A stretch of 38,834 bases of DNA, from the NCBI GenBank assembly GCA_030725715.1, contig JANRFG010000008.1, forward strand, positions 2,929 to 41,762, in the 5' to 3' direction. This DNA is from Opitutales bacterium. Its GTDB lineage: Bacteria; Verrucomicrobiota; Verrucomicrobiia; Opitutales; UBA953. A model generated the notes under the pieces. That model was not told the origin of the DNA, made no database searches, and saw only the letters and a list, made by a program, of their open reading frames with translations. Numbering within the stretch: the first letter of the stretch is position 1; each line of letters begins with the position of its first letter. Both the position numbers and the translations under genes were made by a program. Shown here piece by piece: positions 21,522 to 30,020 of this stretch.

Positions 21522-22148
21522 GTGTCCGAACGCCGTCGCCATCGTCTGATCTGGGCCGCGGTGGCCTGCGTCCACGCGGTGGCCTTGGGCGCCGTCTGGA
21601 TCGGCGGCCAGCGCGGCGCCGGCGAGCCGGCCGCGGAAGGCGGCCACATCCTCGTGACCTTGCTGCCGGAGCCCGTCGCCCTGCCGGGCGAGGCCAAGGA
21701 AGGCGCCGCCCTCGGCGCCGGCCTGGCTTTGCCCGTGACGCCGGCCTTCGTCCCCGTGCCGGCCGTCGCGCTCCCGCCGGCGACCGCCCCCGTGGTGGCT
21801 TCGCCCGCCGTCGTGGCGCCCGTCGCGGCCGAGCCCCGCGGCGTGGCCGTCGCCGCGCCCGCGCCCGTCGCGGAGGTCTTCGTGCCGCCCGCCTTCCGCG
21901 CGCGGCAGGAGCCGGCCTACCCTGAGCGGGCGCGCCGCGCCGGCGTCGCCGGCATCGTCGGCGTCCGCATCGCGCTCGCCGCCGACGGCACCGTGCGCAC
22001 GGTCGAGCTCACCGCCAGCTCGGGCAGCCGCCTGCTCGACGAAGCCGCGCTGGCGGCCGCCCGGGCGTCGACCTTCGAGCCGGCCACGCGCAACCACGCC
22101 CCCGTCGAATCGGAGGCCGTCGCCAGCTATCGTTTCGAGCTCCGCTGA
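21522..22148 (+). CDS. TonB-family energy transducer
   Basis: Protein of 208 residues. A basic N-terminus and a single membrane helix (about 9-27) are followed by a long Ala/Pro/Val-rich periplasm-spanning stretch (about 45-125). The C-terminal TonB domain has PAYPERARRAGVAGIVGVRI, DGTVRTVELTASSGSRLLDEAAL and A-STFEPA. Such proteins, driven by ExbB/ExbD (absent here), energise outer-membrane receptors. The start is the GTG at 21522; no ATG fits before the membrane helix. The glycosyltransferase gene follows after 3 bp and is probably co-transcribed. Confidence 0.87.
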   Translation: MSERRRHRLIWAAVACVHAVALGAVWIGGQRGAGEPAAEGGHILVTLLPEPVALPGEAKEGAALGAGLALPVTPAFVPVPAVALPPATAPVVASPAVVAPVAAEPRGVAVAAPAPVAEVFVPPAFRARQEPAYPERARRAGVAGIVGVRIALAADGTVRTVELTASSGSRLLDEAALAAARASTFEPATRNHAPVESEAVASYRFELR

Positions 22149-22151
22149 CCC

Positions 22152-23192
22152 ATGCGCGTCCTCGTCGCTTCCTCCCATCGCGGCGTCAACGGCGCGGCCG
22201 TCTACACCCGCCGCATCCTGCTGCTGCTCCGCGCCGCCGGGCACGACGCCGCCCTGGCGTGCGAGCCGGAATCCTGGGTCGGCCGCGACCTGCCGGCCGA
22301 CGTGCCGGTGCTGCGCACCGACTTCAGACGCTGGCCGTTCGACGAGGCCGACCGGGTGGCCGCCTGGTGCCGGCAGGAGGGCGTGGGACTCATCCATTCC
22401 CACCTGACCCGCTCCGGCAACTTCGCCGCCCTCCTGCGCCAGCGGCATGGCCTCCGGAGCGTGGCGCACCTGCATGCGAACCACCCGCAGCTGCATACCG
22501 GCTTCCACGACCTGCTCGTCGCCGTCTCGGCCGACGTCGCCCGCCGCCATCGGCTGCTGCCCTGGAACTGGACGACCGAGGTCGTCACCTTGCCCAATTT
22601 CGTCGACGCCGATGATTTCCGCCCGGCGTCCGTCGGCGCGCCCGATCCCTTGCGGGCGGCGCTCGGCGTCGCGGCGGACGTCCCGGTCGTCGCGGTCGTC
22701 GGCCTGATCTCGCACCGCAAAGGCCAGGACCTCGCCGTGCGCGCCTTCGCGGAGCTGCGCCGCACGCGGCCCGACGCGGTGCTCGCCGTCATCGGCGGAG
22801 GCGAGCTCCCTTCCGGCCTGCCGCACGAAGGCGTCCGTCTGCTGGGCCATCGCGAGGACGTCGCGCGGCTGCTGCCGCATGCGTCCGTGGTGGTCGTGCC
22901 TTCCCGGGAGGAGCCGTTCGGCCTGGCCGCGATCGAAGCCATGGCGTGCGAAGTCCCGGTGGTGGCCTTCGCGGTCGGCGGCCTGGCGGAGGTCATCGGC
23001 GGCGGAGCCGGTATCGCCGTCCCGCCGGGCGACTGCGCGGCCATGGCCGCCGCGGTGAGCGGACTGCTGGCGGACGAAGCCGCCCGAGGTGAGCAGGCGC
23101 GTTCAGGCCGGGCGAGCGCGCTCGCCCGGTACGGCAAGGAGGCGCATCTCGCGGCCTTGGTCGGACAGTTCCGCCGCGTGCTCGCTCAGTAA
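22152..23192 (+). CDS. Glycosyltransferase family 4 (GT-B fold)
   Basis: Protein of 346 residues with the GT4 architecture. The N-terminal domain has GVNGAAVYTRRILLLLRAAGHDA and HSHLTRSGNFAALL. The linker is LPNFVDADDFRP. The C-terminal nucleotide-sugar domain has VGLISHRKGQDLAVRAF, LGHREDVARLLPHASVVVVPS, and the E-x7-E motif (Glu254, Glu262) in EEPFGLAAIEAMACEVPVVAF. Donor and acceptor are unknown. The acyltransferase gene that follows, which modifies lipid A in its family, makes a role in LPS or a surface glycan plausible. The 3' end overlaps the convergent acyltransferase gene by 7 bp. Confidence 0.9.
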   Translation: MRVLVASSHRGVNGAAVYTRRILLLLRAAGHDAALACEPESWVGRDLPADVPVLRTDFRRWPFDEADRVAAWCRQEGVGLIHSHLTRSGNFAALLRQRHGLRSVAHLHANHPQLHTGFHDLLVAVSADVARRHRLLPWNWTTEVVTLPNFVDADDFRPASVGAPDPLRAALGVAADVPVVAVVGLISHRKGQDLAVRAFAELRRTRPDAVLAVIGGGELPSGLPHEGVRLLGHREDVARLLPHASVVVVPSREEPFGLAAIEAMACEVPVVAFAVGGLAEVIGGGAGIAVPPGDCAAMAAAVSGLLADEAARGEQARSGRASALARYGKEAHLAALVGQFRRVLAQ

Positions 23193-24085
23193 GGGCTGAC
23201 GGGGTTGCCGTTGAAGCCCTTGAAGCGGCGGTGGACCCAGAGGTACTGCTCGGGAGCCGCGCGGATCGCGTCTTCCAGCATCGCCGTCAGGCGTAGCGTA
23301 TCGGCTTCCGGGTCGGCGGTGGGGAAGCCGGCCAGCGCGGGGCTGATCGTGAGCACGTAGCTGCCGTCCGGTTCGCGGCGCGGGAAGAAGGTGAACACCG
23401 CGGCGCCGGACATCTTCGCCAGGCGCGAGGTCGACAGGTTGGTGATGGCGGGCCGGCCGAAGAAGGGCAGCACCGCCGACTGCGGCGTCCACTTCGCTTG
23501 GTCGGGCGCATACCAGACCGCTTCGCCGTCGCGGAGGGCGCGCATGAGGCCGGACATATCGCGCATCTCGATGGCGCGGTTGGCCCAGGCCGTGCGGTGC
23601 TTGCGCAGCAGGTCGGCCAGCACGGGATTGTTCGGGTCGCGGTAGAGGCAGCAGATCGGCGTACGCAGGGCGAGCATGCGGCCGGCGATCTCGAGCGTCG
23701 TGAAATGGCCGGAGACCAGCAGCACGCCTTGGCCTGTGGCCCGGACCTTCTCCAGCGCTTCGACGCCCTCGATGCGGCAAGGCGGCAGGGCCTCAGGCCG
23801 GCGCCACCAGCAGCGCGCGACTTCCAGGATGCCGAGGGCGAGGGATTGGAAGTGGCGGCGCGCCAACGTGCGGCGGGCGGACTCCGTCAGCTCCGGGAAG
23901 CAGACGCGGAGGTTGACCATCACCACGTGCCGGCGGATCCGCACGACGTGGAAAGCGAAGGCGCCGAAAGCGGCGGCGAGGCCGCGCTGCCAGGACCAAG
24001 GCAGCCAGGCGACGAGCCAGAGGCAACCCAGGGCGACGCGGGTGAAGGCGGCGCTGGTCAGCCGGGCGAGACGTGGAGCGGGCAT
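23186..24085 (-). CDS. LpxL/HtrB-type lipid A acyltransferase
   Basis: Protein of 299 residues. Inner-membrane enzyme family that adds secondary acyl chains to lipid A. An N-terminal hydrophobic anchor (about 17-30) precedes the catalytic H-x4-E motif (His127, Glu132) in SGHFTTLEIAGR. Later family blocks are LYRDPNNPVLADLL, the APDQAKW segment, FFGRPAITNLSTSRLAKMSGAAV, and the end EQYLWVHRRFKGF. Whether the acyl donor is lauroyl- or myristoyl-ACP cannot be read from sequence. The start is the ATG at 24085. The GH16 gene lies 16 bp upstream on the same strand. Confidence 0.9.
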   Translation of the reverse strand: MPAPRLARLTSAAFTRVALGCLWLVAWLPWSWQRGLAAAFGAFAFHVVRIRRHVVMVNLRVCFPELTESARRTLARRHFQSLALGILEVARCWWRRPEALPPCRIEGVEALEKVRATGQGVLLVSGHFTTLEIAGRMLALRTPICCLYRDPNNPVLADLLRKHRTAWANRAIEMRDMSGLMRALRDGEAVWYAPDQAKWTPQSAVLPFFGRPAITNLSTSRLAKMSGAAVFTFFPRREPDGSYVLTISPALAGFPTADPEADTLRLTAMLEDAIRAAPEQYLWVHRRFKGFNGNPVSPY

Positions 24086-24101
24086 GGTGGGCAGGGCGGG
24101 T

Positions 24102-24857
24102 TCAGCGGAGGCGGCGCCAGGCCTTCACCCAATCGACCTCGAAGGTGTTCTGCGAGGCTGACTTCAGCCCATAGCCTTCCTTGGGACGTTCCCCGTTCCA
24201 GCCCCTGATGTTGGATTCGCTCGTGAGCAGGAGGAACTGCGGGGCCTTGGAGCCGGGGCATTTGGCGTCGGTCCAGACGACCTTGCCGTCGAAGCTGAAG
24301 CGGTAGCCTGAGTCGTCCCACTCGACGCCGTAGTCGTGCCACCCGCCGCCGACGGGGGCCGGCTGCTGGGTCGAGCTGCTCTTCTTCTCCGTCGCGTGCC
24401 TGTAAGGCCCCCAGTGCAGCGCGGACTGATAGCCGCCTTTCTTCAGACCGGTCGTCTCGAGGATGTCCATCTCCACGCCGTCGGTCGCCGCGCCGGCGGC
24501 CGTGCCGGATTTCCCGTAGGTCGGCGACTGCGACCAGAAAGCGATCTGCGTGCCGGGCTGGACGGAGAAGCGGCAGCGGGCCGCGACCTTGCCTTGGACG
24601 AGGGAGAATTTCTTCCGCGTCGTGACGAAGCCGCAATAGGTCGTGCCGTCGACGTCCGTCCACGTCGTGATCTTCAGCACGCCGTCCTGCAGGTCGACCG
24701 CCTTCGGCGAATTGAGCGAATCGCGACGCCGGCCGGTCTCGATGGTCCAGGTCTTCGCGTCGAGCTCCGCGCCGTCGAAGCCCTCGTCGAGCACGAGCTG
24801 GAAGGCCGGGTCGGCGGCGCCGGCGGAGGCGGCGAGCAGCAGCAGGAGGGCGCGCAT
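24102..24857 (-). CDS. Secreted glycoside hydrolase family 16-like protein
   Basis: Protein of 251 residues with a signal peptide (MRALLLLLAASAGAAD). It is a jelly-roll endoglycanase family; the GH16 catalytic motif E-x-D-x-x-E is present in VEMDILETTG (nucleophile Glu129, Asp131, acid/base Glu134). Supporting segments are the N-terminal LVLDEGFDGAELDAKTWTIET, WHDYGVEWDDSGYRFSFDGKVVWT and the final FEVDWVKAWRR strand. Possible substrates include beta-glucans, agars or related polysaccharides; none can be chosen. The start ATG at 24857 lies 1 bp from the stop of the upstream YdjM-like gene, so the two are probably co-transcribed. Confidence 0.87.
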   Translation of the reverse strand: MRALLLLLAASAGAADPAFQLVLDEGFDGAELDAKTWTIETGRRRDSLNSPKAVDLQDGVLKITTWTDVDGTTYCGFVTTRKKFSLVQGKVAARCRFSVQPGTQIAFWSQSPTYGKSGTAAGAATDGVEMDILETTGLKKGGYQSALHWGPYRHATEKKSSSTQQPAPVGGGWHDYGVEWDDSGYRFSFDGKVVWTDAKCPGSKAPQFLLLTSESNIRGWNGERPKEGYGLKSASQNTFEVDWVKAWRRLR

Positions 24858-24858
24858 G

Positions 24859-25890
24859 TTATTCGATTTCGATGAAACGGGGTTCCGACCCCGAGAGCAA
24901 GGCGCCGAGGCGGCCCCAGTCTCCGTCCCGTAGGCTCCGGTCCATGAGGAGGGTCGTGTCGGCGAGCGTGCCGCCGGGGGCGCAGCGCACGGACCACAGC
25001 GGACGGCTGCTGGTCGGGAGCATCGCGAAGCGGATGTCGCCGACGAGGATCGCGCCGTCGGCCTGGTCGTAGGTGTTCCAGCCGCCGGTGAAGCGGGAGA
25101 AGTCGGCGATCAGGTGGGAACCCTCGGAGAAGGGCGGGGGATTGCCGACGGACGTCGGCGTCCAGGCCGCGCGGGTCTCGCCGACCGCGAGGCGCGTCCG
25201 CGTGAACGGCACGTTGCGCACCGCCGCGACATGCCAGCGACCTTCGTGGAGCCAGACCGCGCGCCAGACGATGAGGTTGGAGACCGTCGGCTTCACCGCG
25301 AGCCGCTCCGGCATGATGGCCTGCGCCGCCAGCCACGCCCGCAGGCTGCGTTCGGCGCGGGCCTGCTGGGTCAGGCCGAGCACCGCGTAGGCGGCGAACC
25401 AGAGCAGCCCGTAAGCGGCGAGCCGCGGCGAGTGCCGGCGCCAGGCGAGCACCGCGAGCGTCAGCACGGGCAGCGTGACCATGAGGTCGACGATGGGGAG
25501 GCAGTCCCACGCGTAGCGCGCTTCCGTGAACGGCCAGAGGAGCATCGTGCCGTAGCTCGTGCAGCCGTCGCAGAGCAGGTGCGTGAGCGCGCCGGCGAGG
25601 CCGGGCGGGAAGAGTTCGCGCCACCCGACGTTATGTCGGCGGCGGAAGAACCACGCGGTCAGCCACGCGGCGACGAACGCCAGCACCGGCATGAACACGA
25701 TGCTGTGCGTGAAGTGGCGGTGCCAGCGGAAGGCGACGAGCGGGTCGTCGGCGGCCCGGATGAAGACGTCGAGGTCGGGCGCCTCGGACGCGAGCAGGGC
25801 GGCCACCGCGGCGGCGGAGACCGAGCCTCCGCGGCGATGGACGGCGATCCCGGCGGCCATGCCGAGGGCGGCGTGCGTGAGGTTGTCCAT
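24859..25890 (-). CDS. YdjM-type inner-membrane metal-dependent hydrolase
   Basis: Protein of 343 residues. Family features are the start MDNLTHAALGMAAG (His6), the acidic pair APDLD (Asp39, Asp41), HRHFTHS (His57, His59, His62) and THLLCDGCTSYGT. Four hydrophobic segments lie in residues 1-180 (about 63-83, 92-105, 132-148 and 157-172). The C-terminal ~150 residues form a soluble domain with no name I recognise. YdjM/DUF457 relatives are called LexA-regulated hydrolases in E. coli, but activity is unproven. The start is the ATG at 25890, fixed by the His6 motif. It is divergent from the SGNH gene at 26003. Confidence 0.82.
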   Translation of the reverse strand: MDNLTHAALGMAAGIAVHRRGGSVSAAAVAALLASEAPDLDVFIRAADDPLVAFRWHRHFTHSIVFMPVLAFVAAWLTAWFFRRRHNVGWRELFPPGLAGALTHLLCDGCTSYGTMLLWPFTEARYAWDCLPIVDLMVTLPVLTLAVLAWRRHSPRLAAYGLLWFAAYAVLGLTQQARAERSLRAWLAAQAIMPERLAVKPTVSNLIVWRAVWLHEGRWHVAAVRNVPFTRTRLAVGETRAAWTPTSVGNPPPFSEGSHLIADFSRFTGGWNTYDQADGAILVGDIRFAMLPTSSRPLWSVRCAPGGTLADTTLLMDRSLRDGDWGRLGALLSGSEPRFIEIE

Positions 25891-26002
25891 GCGTCGAACT
25901 TACGGGCCGCGGCTCCGGAAGGAAGGCGGACTTTCGATTTTCCGGCCCGACCGGGCAATAGGCTGGAACTCGCAGGCTTCCCCATCGTCTAATCCTCACC
26001 CC

Positions 26003-27292
26003 ATGAGACTGTTCTTCTCCGCCTTGGCGCTGTGCGCCGCCGTCCTCGGCCAGGCCGCCGACAAGGATTTCCCGCTGGCCGAAGCCCGGGAGGTCACGCC
26101 CCGCGGCGGGCTCCCGAATTTCTTCCGGAAGGCCCAGACGACCGGCGCGGAGATCAAGGTCGGCTACCTCGGCGGCTCGATCACCGCCCAGAAAGGCTGG
26201 CGCGTGCAGACCCTCGCCCACTTCCAGCAGGCCTACCCGCAGGCCAGCTTCACCGAGATCAACGCCGCCATCGGCGGCACCGGTTCGGATCTCGGCGTGT
26301 TCCGCGTGCAGCAGGACGTGCTGTCCAAGGGCCCCGACCTCCTCTTCGTCGAGTTCGCCGTGAACGACGGCGGCGCCGATCCGCAGCGCATCATCCGCGC
26401 GATGGAAGGCATCGTCCGCCAGACCTGGAAGGCTGACCCCAAGACCGACATCTGCTTCGTCTATACGCTCACCGAGTCGCTTTCGCCGCCGATGCTCGAG
26501 GGCAAGTTGCAGCGCTCCGCGAGCGCCATGGAGAAGGTCGCCGACTTCTATGGCATCCCCTCGATCGTTCTCGGCATGGAAGTCGCGAAGCTGGCCAAGG
26601 CCGGCCAGCTCGTCTGGCGCGCGAAGCTCCCGAAGACCGAAGCCGAGAGGGCGGCCCTCGCCGGCAAGTTCGTCTTCGCCGCGGACGGCACGCATCCGCA
26701 TGACTCGACCGGCCAGGTCCTCTACACGCAGGCCATCATCCGTTCGCTGCCGGCCCTCGCGATCGCGAACGCCACGCCGACCCCGCACGTGACCGGCCCC
26801 GCGCTCGACCCGGCGAACTGGGAACGCGCGACGCTCGTCCCCATCACCGCCGCGAAGCTCTCCGCCGGCCTCACGCCGGTCGACATGAAGGCCGACGCCT
26901 TCGCCAAGAACTGGGCGAACCGCCTGCCGGCGATGGTCAGGCTGACCCAGGCCGGCCAGAGCATCGAATTCAAGTTCCAGGGCACGCACTGCGCCGTCTA
27001 TGACGTCGTCGGCCCGGCCGGCGGCATGGTCGCCGTCACCCTCGACGGCCAGCCGCAGAAGCCGGCCCAGCGGATCGACGCGTATTGCACCTATGCCCGG
27101 CTGGCTAATTTCATCGTCGGCACCGACCTCCCCGAGGGCGTGCACACCGTCCGGCTCGAGCTGCTGGCCGACCCGATCGACAAGGCCGCCGTCCTGGCGA
27201 AGAACCAGAATAAGATCGATAAGCCCGAGCGCTTCGCCCCCCTCGAATTCACCCCCGGCGGCCTGCTGATCCTCGGCGAACTCGTCCCCTGA
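26003..27292 (+). CDS. Secreted SGNH/GDSL hydrolase family protein
   Basis: Protein of 429 residues. A signal peptide (MRLFFSALALCAAVLGQAAD) is followed by an SGNH domain with YLGGSIT (nucleophile Ser59), a GGTGSDLG block, VEFAVNDG (Asn) and DGTHPHD (Asp228, His231). A C-terminal beta-rich domain (about 285-400) contains IEFKFQGTHCAVYDVVG, resembling the jelly-roll that often accompanies acetylxylan-esterase-type SGNH enzymes. The likely role is deacetylation of a polysaccharide; the substrate is unknown. The start is the ATG at 26003; the frame upstream is antisense to the YdjM-like gene. It heads the carbohydrate module that continues to 29910. Confidence 0.87.
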   Translation: MRLFFSALALCAAVLGQAADKDFPLAEAREVTPRGGLPNFFRKAQTTGAEIKVGYLGGSITAQKGWRVQTLAHFQQAYPQASFTEINAAIGGTGSDLGVFRVQQDVLSKGPDLLFVEFAVNDGGADPQRIIRAMEGIVRQTWKADPKTDICFVYTLTESLSPPMLEGKLQRSASAMEKVADFYGIPSIVLGMEVAKLAKAGQLVWRAKLPKTEAERAALAGKFVFAADGTHPHDSTGQVLYTQAIIRSLPALAIANATPTPHVTGPALDPANWERATLVPITAAKLSAGLTPVDMKADAFAKNWANRLPAMVRLTQAGQSIEFKFQGTHCAVYDVVGPAGGMVAVTLDGQPQKPAQRIDAYCTYARLANFIVGTDLPEGVHTVRLELLADPIDKAAVLAKNQNKIDKPERFAPLEFTPGGLLILGELVP

Positions 27293-27374
27293 CAGACCCC
27301 CGACCCGTCGCCCAGCCTTGACCGCCCCCTGACCCCCTCTGAAACTCCGTTCCTCCCCCCTCACCCACACCAAC

Positions 27375-28229
27375 ATGCGTTTCGGCCTCAATACGTTCCT
27401 CTACGCCTCTCCGTTCACCAACGAGAGCGTGCACCTCTTCAAGAAGCTCAAGAACTGGGGCTTCGATTCCGTCGAGATCCCGATCGAGGATCCCTCGCAC
27501 GTCGACCCGAAGTTCCTGAAGGCCGCCGCCGCCAAGGCCGGCATCGCCATCGGTTCCATCTGCGCCGCCATGGGCCCGGGCCGCGACCTCCGCGGTTCCG
27601 CCAAGGACCAGGCCAACGGCCGCAAGTACATCACGGCCCTGATCGACCAGGCCGCCGAGATGGGCTGCCCGCGCCTCATCGGCCCGCTCTATTCCGTCGT
27701 CGGCCTCATCGGCGCCCATGACGACAAGACCAAGGCGAAGCACTTCAAGCTCGTCGTCAAGAACCTCAAGGTCCTCGGCAAGCACGCCCGGAAGAAGGGC
27801 GTCGAGCTCGACATCGAGCCGCTGAACCGCTTCGAGACCGACTTCCTCAACACCTGCGACCAGGGCCTGCGCCTCGTCAAGGCCGTCAACCTCCCGAACG
27901 TTAAGCTCCACCTCGACACGTTCCACATGAACATCGAGGAGAAGAACCAGGCCGCCGCCATCCTCAAGGCCGGCAAGCACCTCGGTCACTTCCACGCCTG
28001 CGGCACCGACCGCGGCACCCCGGGCAACGACTCCCTCGACTGGAAGCCCATCGTCGCCGCCCTCAAGAAGATCGGCTACAAGCAGGAGGTCGTCATCGAG
28101 TCCTTCACCACCGACGTCAAGGTGATCGCCCGCGCCGCCGCCATCTGGCGCGCCATGGAGCCCCGCCGCGACGACATCGCCGTCAAGGGCCTCAAGAACC
28201 TGCACCGTTTCTTCGGTCGCAAGAAGTAA
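27375..28229 (+). CDS. Psicose/tagatose 3-epimerase-type sugar isomerase (TIM barrel)
   Basis: Protein of 284 residues without a signal peptide, so cytosolic. It matches D-psicose/D-tagatose 3-epimerases: the metal ligands correspond one for one to those of the Agrobacterium enzyme with a constant offset of four, Glu148 (in IEPLNRFE), Asp181 (LHLDTFH), His207 (FHACGTDRG) and Glu242 (VVIESF). Glu154, His184 and Arg213, which contact the ketose, are also in place. Activity on a free ketose, or on a keto-sugar from the pathway below, is likely. DUF1080 follows after 19 bp and ThuA after that, suggesting one operon. Confidence 0.87.
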   Translation: MRFGLNTFLYASPFTNESVHLFKKLKNWGFDSVEIPIEDPSHVDPKFLKAAAAKAGIAIGSICAAMGPGRDLRGSAKDQANGRKYITALIDQAAEMGCPRLIGPLYSVVGLIGAHDDKTKAKHFKLVVKNLKVLGKHARKKGVELDIEPLNRFETDFLNTCDQGLRLVKAVNLPNVKLHLDTFHMNIEEKNQAAAILKAGKHLGHFHACGTDRGTPGNDSLDWKPIVAALKKIGYKQEVVIESFTTDVKVIARAAAIWRAMEPRRDDIAVKGLKNLHRFFGRKK

Positions 28230-28248
28230 TCGCCCGCGCCCCCGCAGC

Positions 28249-28932
28249 ATGAAGCTCTTCGCTCCCGTCCTCGCCCTCGCCGCGCTCTGCGCGTCGGTCT
28301 CGGCCGAGGACAAGTCCCTGTTCAACGGCAAGGACCTCACGGGCTGGAAGGGCCTGGATTTCTGGTCCGTCGAGGACGGCGTCATCACCGGCCGCACGAC
28401 CAAGGAGAAGCCCACCAAGGGCAACACCTTCCTCGTGTGGGAAGGCGAAGTCGCCGACTTCGAGCTCACGTTCCAGTACAAGATCGTCGGCGGCAACTCC
28501 GGCGTCCAGTACCGCAGCAAGCTCGTCGACGCGAAGGGCTTCGTGATCGCCGGCTACCAGGGCGACTTCGAAGCGGGCAAGACCTATTCCGGCATCCTCT
28601 ATGAGGAGAAGGGCCGCGGCATCCTCGCCAAGCGCGGCGAGAAGGTCGTCATCAGGGAAGGCGCCGACGCCAAGAAGCCGAAGATCGAAGTCACCGGCTC
28701 GCTCGGCAAGACCGAGGAGATCCAGGCCAAGATCAAGGCCGAGGCCTGGAACGAATACCGCGTCGTCGCCAAGGGCGGCCACCTGCGGCACTTCATCAAC
28801 GGCGTCCAGACCGTCGACGTCACCGACGAGACCGCGGTCGGCGCCAGGAAGGGCCTGCTCGCCCTCCAGCTCCACGCCGGCCCGCCCATGGTGGTCCAGT
28901 TCAAGGACCTCGTCCTCAAGGAGATCAAGTAA
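28249..28932 (+). CDS. DUF1080 (3-keto-disaccharide hydrolase family) protein
   Basis: Protein of 227 residues. A signal peptide (MKLFAPVLALAALCASVSAE) is followed by a single concanavalin-like beta-sandwich of the DUF1080 family, with the signature SLFNGKDLTGWKG, WSVEDGVITG, FELTFQYKIVGGNSGVQYRS, and the closing RHFINGVQTVDVTD and GLLALQLHAGPPMVVQFKDLVLKEI. Family members act on 3-keto-glycosides; the exact substrate here is unknown. The location is probably periplasmic. The ThuA gene starts 6 bp later. Confidence 0.9.
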   Translation: MKLFAPVLALAALCASVSAEDKSLFNGKDLTGWKGLDFWSVEDGVITGRTTKEKPTKGNTFLVWEGEVADFELTFQYKIVGGNSGVQYRSKLVDAKGFVIAGYQGDFEAGKTYSGILYEEKGRGILAKRGEKVVIREGADAKKPKIEVTGSLGKTEEIQAKIKAEAWNEYRVVAKGGHLRHFINGVQTVDVTDETAVGARKGLLALQLHAGPPMVVQFKDLVLKEIK

Positions 28933-28938
28933 CCCCTC

Positions 28939-29910
28939 ATGAAGAAGCCATTCCTCAGCCTCCTCCTGCTCTCGGCCGCGTTCCTCTCGGCCGCGGACAA
29001 GAAGACCGTCCTCCTCATCGCCGGCAAGCCGAGCCACGGACCCGGCGAGCACGAGCATAACGCCGGCATCCAGCTCCTCGCCGCCGGCCTGAAGCAAGGC
29101 GCCGCCGACCTCGTGAACATCGACGTCTCCCTCAACGGCGAATGGCCGTCCGACGAGCGCGTCGCCAAGGCCGACACGATCGTGATCTACTCCGACGGCG
29201 GCGGCGGACACCCGGCCCTCCCGCACCTCGACCAGCTCGCCAAGAAGATGGCCGCCGGCACCGGCTTCGTCTGCCTGCACTACGCCGTCGAGCCCGCCTA
29301 CGAGCGCGCCGGCTGGCTGAGCGTCGACGGCAAGCCCGTGAGCCCGCCTCCGGCCGGCCGTTCTTCCAAGGGCAAGGGCGCCCTCGAGTTCAAGGACTGG
29401 CTCGGCGGTTACTTCGAGCAGCACTGGTCCGTGAACCCGCACTGGACCGCCGACTTCAAGGTCATCCCCGACCACCCGGCCAGCCGCGGCGTGAAGCCTT
29501 TCGGCTCCAATGACGAGTGGTACTTCAACATGCGCTTCCGCGACGGCATGGAAGGCGTCACCCCGCTCCTCTCCGCGGTCGCTCCGGCCGAGACCATGAG
29601 CCGCAACGAAGGCCCGCACTCCGGCAACCCGGACGTCAAGAAACTCGTCCTCGAGGAGAAGAAGCCCGCGGTCGTCGCCTGGGCCGTCGAGCGCAAGGAC
29701 GGCGGTCGTGGCTTCGGCTTCACCGGCGGCCACTACCACGCCGGCTGGTCGAACGACAGCCAGCGCACCCTCGTCCTCAACGCGATCGTCTGGACCGCGA
29801 AGGCCGAAGTCCCCGCCGCCGGCGTCGTCTCCAAGTTCTCGGAAGAAGAGCTGAAGGCGAACCTCGACAAGAAGACCCCGCGCAAGCCCGCGGCCCCGAA
29901 GAAGAAGTAA
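28939..29910 (+). CDS. ThuA-domain protein, secreted
   Basis: Protein of 323 residues. A signal peptide (MKKPFLSLLLLSAAFLSAAD) is followed by a ThuA (class I glutamine-amidotransferase-like) domain: VLLIAGKPSHGPGEHEHNAG, ADTIVIYSDGGGGHP, GTGFVCLHYAVEP, LGGYFEQHWSVNP and the GGRGFGFTGGHYHAGW block near residue 260. ThuA is named for trehalose utilisation in Rhizobium; secreted versions are common beside DUF1080 genes in this bacterial group and their reaction is not established. The end is Lys/Pro-rich. A strong terminator follows 23 bp after the stop, closing the module. Confidence 0.88.
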   Translation: MKKPFLSLLLLSAAFLSAADKKTVLLIAGKPSHGPGEHEHNAGIQLLAAGLKQGAADLVNIDVSLNGEWPSDERVAKADTIVIYSDGGGGHPALPHLDQLAKKMAAGTGFVCLHYAVEPAYERAGWLSVDGKPVSPPPAGRSSKGKGALEFKDWLGGYFEQHWSVNPHWTADFKVIPDHPASRGVKPFGSNDEWYFNMRFRDGMEGVTPLLSAVAPAETMSRNEGPHSGNPDVKKLVLEEKKPAVVAWAVERKDGGRGFGFTGGHYHAGWSNDSQRTLVLNAIVWTAKAEVPAAGVVSKFSEEELKANLDKKTPRKPAAPKKK

Positions 29911-29933
29911 GCGGCCGTCAGGTCGCCCGCATC

Positions 29934-29961
29934 AGGCCGGAGGTTCGCCTCCGGCCTTTTT
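29934..29961 (+). terminator. Terminator after the ThuA gene
   Basis: AGGCCGGAGG (29934-29943) pairs perfectly with CCTCCGGCCT (29948-29957) across a TTCG tetraloop, followed by a T run. It is an intrinsic terminator 23 bp after the ThuA stop codon. Confidence 0.93.
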
Positions 29962-29986
29962 CGTGCCCGGAAAAGACGCGGGTCGT

Positions 29987-30015
29987 TTGACCCGGCAGGC
30001 TGGCCCGCAACCTTG
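29987..30015 (+). promoter_or_regulatory. Predicted promoter of the SDR gene (leaderless type)
   Basis: TTGACC (29987-29992), a 17-bp spacer and ACCTTG (30010-30015), 5 nt before the ATG at 30021. Confidence 0.4.
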
Positions 30016-30020
30016 CGGAC

